Positions 47,124 through 54,976 of a stretch of 57,828 bases of DNA are shown here, in pieces. Each line of letters starts with the position of its first letter. Position 1 is the first letter of the stretch. Under the pieces are notes generated by a model, which saw only the letters and a program-made list of their open reading frames with translations, was not told the origin of the DNA and searched no databases. Source of the DNA: Chlamydiota bacterium (GTDB lineage Bacteria; Chlamydiota; Chlamydiia; Chlamydiales; Parachlamydiaceae); assembly GCA_013288825.1 (NCBI GenBank), contig JABDBC010000009.1, forward strand, positions 1 to 57,828, written 5' to 3'. A program made the position numbers and the translations under genes.

Positions 47124-48185
47124 ATGAGCTCTGTAGAAAGTTTACGCATGCCCATTCTGATGTTGTTCGAAAACCACATGGACACTGCGCCTAAAGAGGT
47201 ATTAAAAGAAACGGTATTTGCTTTATCATGCTTGGGTTATAATATTATTGCTTTGGAAGTAGCTAGTAGTCGAAAATCTGATGAAATCATGGCTAGTCAT
47301 CGGGATACTTTACAAGTGCATTTAAAATTATATGAAGAAACAGAAAGAATATTAAAAATAAACGTAAAAGATTTTACTAGCATAAAAGATACTGATTACA
47401 GTAGTTTAGTTAATCAAATATTGTGGTGTGTTTCAACTAAAGCTGAGCACGTCACCCAAATTGTCAAATGCGTTCCCGCATCAAAGATAACAGCGGAAAT
47501 ATTTGAGTTAGCGAAAAAAAACTCTATGGAGATATCTGGTGTTGATATCGATATGACGCCAATTACATCAGAGTTAGATTTTGTGAAAAGATCCATTCTA
47601 ATTGATAAATATGAAGACATTAGAATTGAAACTATGGTAAAAAATCTGTTAGAACTCACTGCAGAAGGTAAAGGTGTCATTTTTCAGTGCGGAGCTCTAC
47701 ACGCAGGTAATTTATTAGCTAGGTTTACAGCGCTAGGGATGCGTGATAGACTTCTTCCTTATTTCCCTATTTCATTGAGTTTTCAGCTTTCTTTAATTAA
47801 AGTATCTTTAATTCATGCAGGAGACTCTTTAGTAGGTCATACTTATCCTTTGACTGAGAAAATGATTAGACCTTTTTGTAGAAAAATGATTAGTGATATC
47901 GCGTCTAGCATCACATATGTAGAATTTCCAGAAGGAAATTCGCATACACTATTTTTAAGTAAGGTATTTCGTATTGGCGTTAGATTATTTGTTCATGCAG
48001 GATATGTAGCTAATGCTTTTTTAGAGATTGATGGAGTTTCTCATGCTGGAAGTATCAGTAAGCAACTTGATGAAGCCGAAATTCCTAACACTCACCTCAC
48101 TTTAAAAGGAAGAAAGTATATAGTTATAATTGGTGTAAATAATAGAAAAGTTGCAGAAAGAGTTTGGAAAAGTTTATCACCATAG
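47124..48185 (+). CDS. Unknown cytosolic protein with GALHAGNL motif
   Basis: This 353-residue protein has no signal peptide. The central region DIRIETMVKNLLELTAEGKG followed by VIFQCGALHAGNLLARF recalls the arrangement in TraB/ChaN-type and erythromycin-esterase-like proteins (a strand, then GxxHxxxL, with a domain handling small molecules or metal), but similarity is short and uncertain. The GC content is low compared with neighbours. ATG follows GGAGA by four bases; a promoter and a terminator bracket it, so it is a single-gene unit. Confidence 0.65.
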   Translation: MSSVESLRMPILMLFENHMDTAPKEVLKETVFALSCLGYNIIALEVASSRKSDEIMASHRDTLQVHLKLYEETERILKINVKDFTSIKDTDYSSLVNQILWCVSTKAEHVTQIVKCVPASKITAEIFELAKKNSMEISGVDIDMTPITSELDFVKRSILIDKYEDIRIETMVKNLLELTAEGKGVIFQCGALHAGNLLARFTALGMRDRLLPYFPISLSFQLSLIKVSLIHAGDSLVGHTYPLTEKMIRPFCRKMISDIASSITYVEFPEGNSHTLFLSKVFRIGVRLFVHAGYVANAFLEIDGVSHAGSISKQLDEAEIPNTHLTLKGRKYIVIIGVNNRKVAERVWKSLSP

Positions 48186-48220
48186 TTTGAATTTCTTGCA
48201 GCAGAGGTGGGTGTAGAAAA

Positions 48221-48265
48221 AATCAACACGGAATACTCGACTTCCGTCTTTCTTCCGTGTTGATT
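48221..48265 (+). terminator. Hairpin terminator after the 353-residue gene
   Basis: AATCAACACGGAA (48221-48233) is complementary to TTCCGTGTTGATT (48253-48265) around a 19-base loop that has its own small GACTTCC/CGTC fold. It is 35 bases after the stop and may also serve the convergent Gly-rich gene. Confidence 0.65.
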
Positions 48266-48301
48266 CCTAGTTTGAAGGTTTAACAGACTAACTTAATAAA
48301 A

Positions 48302-49363
48302 TTAGCCTTTTCCAGTACCACCTGGGGCACTGACTGAGGCTGTTGGCCCTTTTGTAGGGCTTATGGGTTTTGTCGGTGTCGTTGTTTTATGTGTAGTCTT
48401 CGTTTTATCCGATGACTTTTTAGGTTTTTTATGTTTGCTTGATATTTTAGGACATTTAATCTTATGTCCTGTCCAGGGTTTACTCAGTTTTTTATCCTTT
48501 TTATTGCCCCAGACACCTATAAATCCCTTGCAATTGTCTTGGAAGGCCATCTGAAAAGGTCCTGATTTAGCAGGATGTTTGCCTTTTTTGGGCTTTTTCC
48601 ATACTCCAACAAGAATATTGCCTTTGAATTTACCGGATAGAGTTTTATCTCTGAATTTTCCAGTAGCTTTATTCCCTTTAACATTCAAGCGCAAGATACC
48701 ACGGGTTGTCTTGAAACATCCCTTAGGTTGGCATGTAAACTGTTGCTGTTGCATTTGGGAAATCGGGGGTTCTAACTGCGGCCAACCTGAATCACTATAG
48801 CCGGAAGACTCATAATCAGATGCCTCACCATCCAGGAAATCAGTGATATTGACAAAGACTGGAATATTGATGGTCGCTTCGCCTTCTTCGAATACTAGCT
48901 CACCTTCTCCCTCTTCTTCTTCCTCTCCTTCAGGAGCTACCACAACTGGTGGTATGAGTGCAGGTGGGGGAACAAGAACTGGGGGTACTGGTTGTTCTCC
49001 TTCTCCCTCTCCTCCTCCTTCCTCTTCTTCTTCTTCTTCCTCTTCTTCAACAGGTATTGTATAGGACTCTCCAGGTCCTTGCGGTAGTGGTCCATAGCCT
49101 GATTGATTACCTCCATAGCCGGGTACATAGCCTCCCTGAGGGACTCCTCTATGATGGATTACACCTCCGCCTACACGACCTCCGCCTACACGACCTCCAC
49201 CTCCGTGACGGCTTCCTCCACCGCCTCCATGTCCCCCTCCCATCCCGTGGGCTATTTCATTTTCTATCTGATGTTGTTTATGCATTGGCGTTGAGATGAC
49301 GTAGTATCCTACACCTAAAAGCAACAACGCAACTACACTCAATGTATATGTTAACTTGTTCAT
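48302..49363 (-). CDS. Membrane-anchored Gly/His/Glu-rich protein, paralogue A
   Basis: This 353-residue protein has an N-terminal membrane anchor (about 5-24) and then IAHGMGGGHGGGGG and further Gly-rich repeats (about 38-100). A run of about eleven Glu (about 107-117) and Pro/Glu-rich segments follow, then a compact domain at about 209-303 with CQPKGCFKTTRGILRL, GKFKGNILVGVW and DNCKGFIGVW. The C terminus is Lys/Thr/Pro-rich. The compact domain is nearly the same in the neighbour at 49595-50548 and has four conserved Cys. The middle is likely extended outside the membrane. No family is recognised. ATG 49363 follows AAGGAG. Confidence 0.8.
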   Translation of the reverse strand: MNKLTYTLSVVALLLLGVGYYVISTPMHKQHQIENEIAHGMGGGHGGGGGSRHGGGGRVGGGRVGGGVIHHRGVPQGGYVPGYGGNQSGYGPLPQGPGESYTIPVEEEEEEEEEEGGGEGEGEQPVPPVLVPPPALIPPVVVAPEGEEEEEGEGELVFEEGEATINIPVFVNITDFLDGEASDYESSGYSDSGWPQLEPPISQMQQQQFTCQPKGCFKTTRGILRLNVKGNKATGKFRDKTLSGKFKGNILVGVWKKPKKGKHPAKSGPFQMAFQDNCKGFIGVWGNKKDKKLSKPWTGHKIKCPKISSKHKKPKKSSDKTKTTHKTTTPTKPISPTKGPTASVSAPGGTGKG

Positions 49364-49480
49364 TATTTTCTCCTTGGAGGAAATAGAGGTTTGACTATTC
49401 TATAAAGTCTAACTTTTCGATATACATAAATTTTAATTTGCAAGTCAAAGCTATTTTTTCGATTTTTAGATGAACTTTTG

Positions 49481-49575
49481 GGCTATTGGTTATGACTTGT
49501 GATTCCCTCTGCGTCTCTCTGATGGGAATCACAAGTCATTAAAGCTACCTTTTGGACGAAGTTAAACTAATAGCC
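49481..49575. repeat. Inverted repeat element, family D (short copy)
   Basis: GGCTATTGGTTATGACTTGT and the end GAAGTTAAACTAATAGCC are inverted, with GACTTGTGATTCCC mirrored by GGGAATCACAAGTC inside. Its end TTTTGGACGAAGTTAA is the complement of the start of the 38 kb copy. Confidence 0.75.
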
Positions 49576-49594
49576 GACTTTGCAATTTTCTATC

Positions 49595-50548
49595 TCACTT
49601 AGGCGATGGATTTGGTTTTTGTGTTGTTTGCGCCGGGTTAGGCTTTTGAGTAGGCTTTGGAGTAGTCGTTGGGTTAGGCTTTGGAGTTGCTTTTATAGGT
49701 TTGGGACATTTTTTTGGACATTTAATCTTTTGACCTTTCCAAGTATTCCATTTTTTAATTCCCTTAGTACTCCAAACGCCTATAAAGCCTTTGCAGTTCT
49801 CTTGAAATGCCATCTGGAAGGCTCCTGACTTGGCAGGATGCTTACCTTTGGCGGGTTTTTTCCATACCCCGACTAAGATATTTCCTTTAAATTTACCAGC
49901 CAATTTTTTATCCCTGAATTGGCCAGAAGCTTTATTGTCTTTTATGTTGAGGCGCAGAATACCCCGTGTTGTCCTGAAACATCCTTTTGGCAAGCATTTC
50001 AACTCATAATGATTCTGTTCGACTGAAGGGTATTCATACGCTGGCCATCCTTCGTCACCGTAACCCTTTGGATCCCAATAAGAAGACTCTTCTTCACCAA
50101 GAAACTCGCCAATATCAATGATCGAAATTGTAATAACCTCTTCCCCTTCTCCCTCTTCTTCTTCCACTTCTTCAGGGGATATTTGGATTATTAGTGGTTG
50201 TTTTTTTTGTACAGGCTTAACTGGTTTCGGAGGAGGGGGCTGTTGGTTTCCTTGATCTACGGGATAATAGGGAACTTCTTGGGGTTGATAATAATTCTGT
50301 GGATAATTTCCATACCCTCCCCCATAACCGCCTCCATAACCGCCATATCCCCCAAAACCCCCATGACCTCCCCCAAAACCTCCAAATCCCCCTCCATGAC
50401 CTCCACCGCCACCTCCATGGCCTCCATGGGCGATATCATATTCATGATTATAGGGTTTGTTTGCAGGTTGTTTGTTCAAGGCATAGTATCCAATACTTAA
50501 CAAAAGCGCTAAACAAATGCCGAGGTATGCTGTTAGGGTGTATTTCAT
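49595..50548 (-). CDS. Membrane-anchored Gly/His/Glu-rich protein, paralogue B
   Basis: This 317-residue protein has an anchor (about 4-21), IAHGGHGGGGGGHGGG and FGGYGG-type repeats (about 40-90), a Pro/Gln stretch, an acidic segment (EEVEEEEGEGEE near 128) and the same compact Cys domain at about 183-277 (CLPKGCFRTTRGILRL, GVWKKPAKGKHPAKSG, NCKGFIGVW). A Lys/Pro/Thr tail of TPKPNPTTTPKP type ends it. The order of parts matches paralogue A although the Gly repeats differ, so this is an old tandem duplication with fast-changing middle parts. ATG 50548 follows GAGGA. Confidence 0.8.
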   Translation of the reverse strand: MKYTLTAYLGICLALLLSIGYYALNKQPANKPYNHEYDIAHGGHGGGGGGHGGGFGGFGGGHGGFGGYGGYGGGYGGGYGNYPQNYYQPQEVPYYPVDQGNQQPPPPKPVKPVQKKQPLIIQISPEEVEEEEGEGEEVITISIIDIGEFLGEEESSYWDPKGYGDEGWPAYEYPSVEQNHYELKCLPKGCFRTTRGILRLNIKDNKASGQFRDKKLAGKFKGNILVGVWKKPAKGKHPAKSGAFQMAFQENCKGFIGVWSTKGIKKWNTWKGQKIKCPKKCPKPIKATPKPNPTTTPKPTQKPNPAQTTQKPNPSPK

Positions 50549-50655
50549 TGTTTCCTCATATGTTATAGGGTAAAGGCCGCAATGATGCCAACGATTGGAG
50601 TGTAAACAAATTTATTTAATAATTAATCGAGATATAAGAAATTTAAAAATACCAG

Positions 50656-51870
50656 TCAATGGGAAGTTTCGAGCATTTGCTGATATAAAACGGTGAGGGG
50701 TTCTCGAAGTTGATCTTCGATCTTGTGTAAAAGGTGGGGTTCAACGCTTAAGAAGTTGGAATCATGGCCATAAGACCTATGTTTTTCAGTTAGAGTTCCT
50801 GGCTCTGACAATGATATTTTCGGGAGTTTCCAATTTCCTTCGAAAAAGACGACATTCATTTTCTTTTGATGATAGATTAATGCAAAGACAACCCGCATTG
50901 TGGGATCGTAGAGATTGTTATCTAAATGAGGCGCTCTGACAGGATCTGACTCGATAAATTCTTCCACAATAAAACCGTTGCAGTGATCATGGCCCCAGTG
51001 GTTATAGGAAGGATCGGGGTTGTTATCAAGAGTAACTTTATCTTCTGTAAGGATATATTTCAAAGTGGGTTCAAGGTCATCCTTTTGTATGATGATCACC
51101 CCATTTCCCCTTGTAGATTTCATGGGCTTGATCACTAGAATATTACTAGGAATATCTTGCACAATCTGCTGCACTAATTCTTGAGAAAATACTTTTGGGT
51201 AGGCGTTCCACATGGGTTTTAATTTTATCAGGCGTTCATCAGTTGTGAGCAGATGGCTCATCTTGAATTTATCACCTTTATAGGGAAAGACTGCGCCATC
51301 TATGAGAATGATGCCCGGAAAGTTATTACGGAAGTCTTCCATCGACATGGTTTTCCATTGTCTGGCCCATAAAACTCCGTGGTAGTCTGCAAGATTGTGT
51401 GGATCTTTTACGGGCGTCCTTGCAAGGCTCACAAAAAAGGGATTTTGGAGCATTGTCTCGAGGCTTTCTTCGGTTGACCATCCTTTTTCAAGCAATATAT
51501 CTTTGAACTTGTTATCGGAGATATCGTGAAAAACAAACCATCCCAAAGTTTGAAAATGTTTAATGAATTTACAAAACATTTTGGGGACTAACCCATATCC
51601 ATCATGAATGTAATCAATGCCGTTAAAAACTGATAAGCTTCCTGGTTGGATCTCGCAAATCTTAACCCCTTGCTTTTCGTTGTATTTCAAATCGACTATT
51701 AGAAGAGTAATATCAACAGGAATGTGAGTGATGGGTTCAGATATTGTTTCCAAAGGGGAACGAATATAGCTGATGAGTTCAGAATCCCGTAATGGATATG
51801 TTTTAAAATAAAAGATAAACAAGCACAGAGCGACAATGATTCCTAGCAATAGACGCTGAACTTTGTTCAT
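50656..51870 (-). CDS. Membrane-anchored ATP-grasp-type protein
   Basis: This 404-residue protein has one N-terminal hydrophobic segment (about 6-24). The C-terminal half is ATP-grasp-like: NILVIKPMKSTRGNGVIIIQ at about 248-267 is the Lys and Gly-rich loop, GFIVEEFIESDPV follows at about 311, and DPTMRVVFALIY plus FFEGNWKLP supply the acidic and Asn residues expected for magnesium. ATP-grasp enzymes join carboxylates to amines or thiols. The substrate is unknown. Basic residues before the helix would place the domain outside the cytoplasm, where ATP is scarce, which is odd. It heads the cluster of the two Gly-rich genes. Confidence 0.75.
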   Translation of the reverse strand: MNKVQRLLLGIIVALCLFIFYFKTYPLRDSELISYIRSPLETISEPITHIPVDITLLIVDLKYNEKQGVKICEIQPGSLSVFNGIDYIHDGYGLVPKMFCKFIKHFQTLGWFVFHDISDNKFKDILLEKGWSTEESLETMLQNPFFVSLARTPVKDPHNLADYHGVLWARQWKTMSMEDFRNNFPGIILIDGAVFPYKGDKFKMSHLLTTDERLIKLKPMWNAYPKVFSQELVQQIVQDIPSNILVIKPMKSTRGNGVIIIQKDDLEPTLKYILTEDKVTLDNNPDPSYNHWGHDHCNGFIVEEFIESDPVRAPHLDNNLYDPTMRVVFALIYHQKKMNVVFFEGNWKLPKISLSEPGTLTEKHRSYGHDSNFLSVEPHLLHKIEDQLREPLTVLYQQMLETSH

Positions 51871-51952
51871 TTTTACCCCGATTACAAAGAAATTTCAGTG
51901 TATCAATCTGTCTTGGCTTTTTCTACAGCTATTCGCGCTAAAAAGCAATTAG

Positions 51953-52049
51953 ATTTTACCACAGAGATTACAGAGACCACAGAGAAGAGAAATATTTTCT
52001 CACTTCTCGATATTTCTCTTCTTCTCTCTGTGATCTCTGTGGTAAAAAT
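51953..52049. repeat. Inverted repeat, ACCACAGAGA family (C)
   Basis: GATTTTACCACAGAGATTAC is mirrored by GTGATCTCTGTGGTAAAAATC, with AGAAATATTTTCTC at the centre. It fills most of the divergent gap (51871-52079) between the ATP-grasp gene and the Fic operon, so it may lie within the 5' leader of the operon. Confidence 0.85.
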
Positions 52050-52079
52050 CTTGCAGACAGTCATTTAGAAGGGAAAAAC

Positions 52080-52766
52080 ATGAACTTCAATCGCTGCTTA
52101 TTTCTTATTAGCTCCCTTTGGATCCTATCGTTTTCTAGCCTTTCAGCATCTGCTGAGATTGCAATTGCTAATCCTTCAAAAGGATCGACTCCTCTGCTAT
52201 CAAGCAAAGGGCTAAAACTTCCTGAGATCACAACCAGAGATCACTTGAACGAAGCGGAGGACTCAAATATTCAAAAAGCCTATTCCAAGTATTTTGCAAA
52301 AAAAAATCATCCTAAATTCTGGTTCAATGAAAATTTCCTCGTGCAAATTCACAAAGATATGTTTTGCGATATATGGGAATGGGCTGGTGTCTATTACATC
52401 GGCTCACAGCGCAATCTCGGAGTTGTATTTTATGATATATCTGAACATATGCAAAACCTTTGCGAAGAAGTGCAAGGATGGCTTGCAGGCAAAACAGATC
52501 TGGATGATTTGCAACAAAGTGCAAGAATCCTCCACAGAATCATGCAAATTCATCCTTTCACTAACGGCAACGGCAGATATGCCCGTTTTGTTTCAAATCT
52601 CTATCTTTATTCCTTAAACGGTTCAAAACCCGATTGGCCGGACAAAGCGCTTTTAGATGACGGGATCGTGCGTCAGCGATGGCTTCAAGCACTGAAATCA
52701 GGCGATCAAGGCGACTTTGCATTGCTCGAAAAGCTCATTACCGAATACGGAGTAGGTAAAAAATGA
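52080..52766 (+). CDS. Fic protein of mobile-mystery-protein-B type with signal peptide
   Basis: This 228-residue protein has an active-type Fic motif HPFTNGNGRYAR at 158-169 (H158). The region ITTRDHLNEAEDSNIQKAY (about 52-70) is the opening of the mobile mystery protein B family. Family members are normally cytosolic and follow a helix-turn-helix partner (protein A). Here there is no partner, and an extra N-terminal signal peptide (MNFNRCLFLISSLWILSFSS, cleavage near SASA) precedes the family start. It would therefore be exported. It is the first of three overlapping genes. AAGGG precedes ATG 52080. Confidence 0.88.
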   Translation: MNFNRCLFLISSLWILSFSSLSASAEIAIANPSKGSTPLLSSKGLKLPEITTRDHLNEAEDSNIQKAYSKYFAKKNHPKFWFNENFLVQIHKDMFCDIWEWAGVYYIGSQRNLGVVFYDISEHMQNLCEEVQGWLAGKTDLDDLQQSARILHRIMQIHPFTNGNGRYARFVSNLYLYSLNGSKPDWPDKALLDDGIVRQRWLQALKSGDQGDFALLEKLITEYGVGKK

Positions 52767-53539
52767 TCGAGCTCAAAATGCAACAAAAAAGGGTTATGTG
52801 GAAATCTATTTTCATCTTCGTATTTGTATTCCTATTTTCGCCAAAGCTGCAAGCAGATCGGGCACCTTTATTAGATCGCTTTCATGTTTGTACTGTCGCT
52901 TCACACAAAACAGCGAATTTAAACAAGCTCTTGCTATCGTGTGAATTAAATCATATCGATTTAGAAGTCATTGGATTGGGATTACCTTATTATGGCAATG
53001 GCACCAAGTTGTACCTCATGGCTGAATACTTAGAAACTCTTAACGATGATGAAATCGTCATGTTTGTAGATGCCTTTGATGTTATTCTTGTGGCTGATAA
53101 AGAAGTAATATTGGAAAAATTTTTACGCATGAACACCCCCTTCCTCATGTCTGCTGAAAAAAATTGTTATCCCCCGCATCTTATAGCTAGATACCCTCCT
53201 ATGCAAAACCCATTTAGATATATCAATACGGGAAGTTACATAGGTTATGTCGATGTCTTAAAAGCGTGGTTAAACGATTTGCCTCCCATCAACCCAAATG
53301 CTTCCGACCAGCTTCAAGTTTCCACTCATTATTTAGATGGGCATGTTTTTTTTAATCTCGATTATTATTGTGAATTGTTTTTGCCCTTATACTTAGTTCA
53401 AGATCAAGAAATCGTCATCGATGTTGAAAACAAAATAGTGCATTGTTTAACGACAAATTCCCAGCCGTGTGTGATCCACGCAAATGGAAATTCATTTCGT
53501 ATTTGGGAAATCATCTATCAAAAATTAATCGATATATGA
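52763..53539 (+). CDS. PLOD/procollagen-type glycosyltransferase, exported
   Basis: This 258-residue protein resembles the glycosyltransferase domain of lysyl hydroxylases and procollagen galactosyltransferases. It has MFVDAFDVILV with D103 and D106 as the metal site, FLMSAEKNCYP, YINTGSYIGY, and a C-terminal VIHANGNS. It should transfer a sugar to a hydroxylated residue or glycan. A hydrophobic segment (about 14-28, ending KLQA) acts as signal or anchor. Such domains occur in animals, giant viruses and few bacteria. It overlaps the Fic stop by four bases and the next gene by four bases. Confidence 0.85.
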   Translation: MIELKMQQKRVMWKSIFIFVFVFLFSPKLQADRAPLLDRFHVCTVASHKTANLNKLLLSCELNHIDLEVIGLGLPYYGNGTKLYLMAEYLETLNDDEIVMFVDAFDVILVADKEVILEKFLRMNTPFLMSAEKNCYPPHLIARYPPMQNPFRYINTGSYIGYVDVLKAWLNDLPPINPNASDQLQVSTHYLDGHVFFNLDYYCELFLPLYLVQDQEIVIDVENKIVHCLTTNSQPCVIHANGNSFRIWEIIYQKLIDI

Positions 53540-54183
53540 AAAAATATATTTTAGCTTTAGCTAGTTACACTTCTTTGCTGTGCTCATACAGTCTTGAGGC
53601 GCTTCCACGAGAGATTAAAGAAGAAATCAGTTGTTTGGTAAAAAACAATCCATATCAACTATCTGAAGCAGAGTACGGATTAATAGCGGAAAGACTAATC
53701 GATAAAACGCCCTGCAATATGCTCGTCTTTGGCATCGGACGAGATAGCAACTTATGGATAAAAATTAATGACCAAGGAATCACTGTCTTTCTAGAAGACA
53801 ACCCGATTTGGTTTGACCGTATTAGTCGAGAAATTCCACATATTAATGCCTATTTTGTAACTTATAACACTCAGAGAAACCAATGGCTGGAATTGCTTAA
53901 TAGGAATATTGAAGCAGAGCTTTTGCTAGAGCTTCCTAAAGAGATTACTGAGAATAAATGGGATATTATTTTTGTAGATGCTCCTGAAGGGTGGTCCGAT
54001 GAGAAACCAGGGAGAATGAAAAGCATTTTTACTGCGGCAAAATTGGCACATTCTTCTAGAGACTGCGCTGTTTTTGTGCATGATTGCGATCGCCAAGTTG
54101 AAGCGATTTACAGCAAAAAATTCTTACATCCGGAAAATTTAATCTCGACACAAGACCGCCTTTGTTATTACTACATCCCTTAA
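53536..54183 (+). CDS. DUF579/GXM-like (IRX15-type) methyltransferase, exported
   Basis: From ATG 53536 (ATGA overlap with the upstream stop) there are 215 residues, starting with a signal peptide (MKKYILALASYTSLLCSYSL). The frame is open upstream but only as an overlap. The motifs VFGIGRDSNLW (64-74), VFLED (84-88), VDAPEGW (147-153), PGRM (158-161) and VFVHDCDRQVE (179-189) are those of the DUF579 family of plants, which includes glucuronoxylan 4-O-methyltransferases. It would methylate a sugar of a glycan using S-adenosylmethionine, perhaps acting on the product of the PLOD-type enzyme. Assignment is by remembered motif order. Confidence 0.75.
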   Translation: MKKYILALASYTSLLCSYSLEALPREIKEEISCLVKNNPYQLSEAEYGLIAERLIDKTPCNMLVFGIGRDSNLWIKINDQGITVFLEDNPIWFDRISREIPHINAYFVTYNTQRNQWLELLNRNIEAELLLELPKEITENKWDIIFVDAPEGWSDEKPGRMKSIFTAAKLAHSSRDCAVFVHDCDRQVEAIYSKKFLHPENLISTQDRLCYYYIP

Positions 54184-54220
54184 ATACTCTGTAACCATCA
54201 ATAAAAAAAATGTAAATCTC

Positions 54221-54308
54221 CAACCAGAATTCCCATGAATAGTGGGAATTCTGGTTGAAATTTATGTTTATTTTTACCATAATTCCCATTTAAAATAGGA
54301 ATTCTGGT
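54221..54308 (+). promoter_or_regulatory. Two related hairpins, likely operators of the AbiE pair
   Basis: CAACCAGAATTCCCA (54221-54235) is perfectly mirrored by TGGGAATTCTGGTTG (54243-54257). A second, imperfect copy ACCATAATTCC ... GGAATTCTGGT spans 54276-54308, 33 bases before the ATG. AbiEi antitoxins are known to bind inverted repeats before their own operon, and this fits that rule. Confidence 0.75.
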
Positions 54309-54340
54309 AGAATAAAGAAAAGAGTACCACCTAGGACGTT

Positions 54341-54976
54341 ATGAAAAATATATTGAAACTCGTCGAAACACCCTATATTGATGCACAGACACTTCTCAAG
54401 CTTTTAGTTGACTACAAAAAGCCTCGAGAGGCTATTGTACGAATGGTGAAAAATGAAGAGTTAATCCGGCTGAGAAACGGCTTTTATCTAATCAGTGAAA
54501 AAATTACACATGGATCTGCGAAGGTTATTCCCTTTGAGCAGGTTGCGAACTTACTCTATGGTCCTTCTTATGTGAGCATGGAATGGGCGTTATCTTTTTA
54601 CGGAATGATTCCCGAAAGGGTACACACCGTTGCAAGCATGACATTAGGGAGAAATAAAGAGTATCACACTTCAGTAGGGGATTTTTCATACTTCACTTTA
54701 TCTTCTGAGAGTTACTCGATAGGGATTACACAAAAGCAATCCCCAGACTTTGTAGGGGGTTTTTTAATAGCTAGTCCCGAAAAAGCATTAGCCGATACAG
54801 TTTTTAAAACATGTAAGCACTTGGATAAAGACCAACTTAAGGATGAATTATTGGAATCAAAACGAATCGATCGAGAATGCTTTCATGAACTTAACAAAGA
54901 CTTATTAGCAAATATAGCAAAATCTTACCGCGCCAAGCATGTCCATTATCTCGTGGACTTAGTAGGAGTATTATGA
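54341..54976 (+). CDS. abiEi: AbiEi-type antitoxin (type IV TA)
   Basis: This 211-residue protein has an N-terminal winged-helix-like region (about 1-55; LRNGFYLIS) and the AbiEi core: SYVSMEWALSFYGMIPE (about 79-95) and the ALADTVFKT segment near 150. It counters the partner toxin and represses the operon by binding the inverted repeats upstream. ATG 54341. The next gene overlaps by four bases. Confidence 0.9.
   Translation: MKNILKLVETPYIDAQTLLKLLVDYKKPREAIVRMVKNEELIRLRNGFYLISEKITHGSAKVIPFEQVANLLYGPSYVSMEWALSFYGMIPERVHTVASMTLGRNKEYHTSVGDFSYFTLSSESYSIGITQKQSPDFVGGFLIASPEKALADTVFKTCKHLDKDQLKDELLESKRIDRECFHELNKDLLANIAKSYRAKHVHYLVDLVGVL

Noticed and set aside
48843-49299. Ser/Leu/His-rich plus-strand frames opposite the Gly-rich gene
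   Set aside because: They are the complement of GGN and GAA codon runs in the minus-strand gene.
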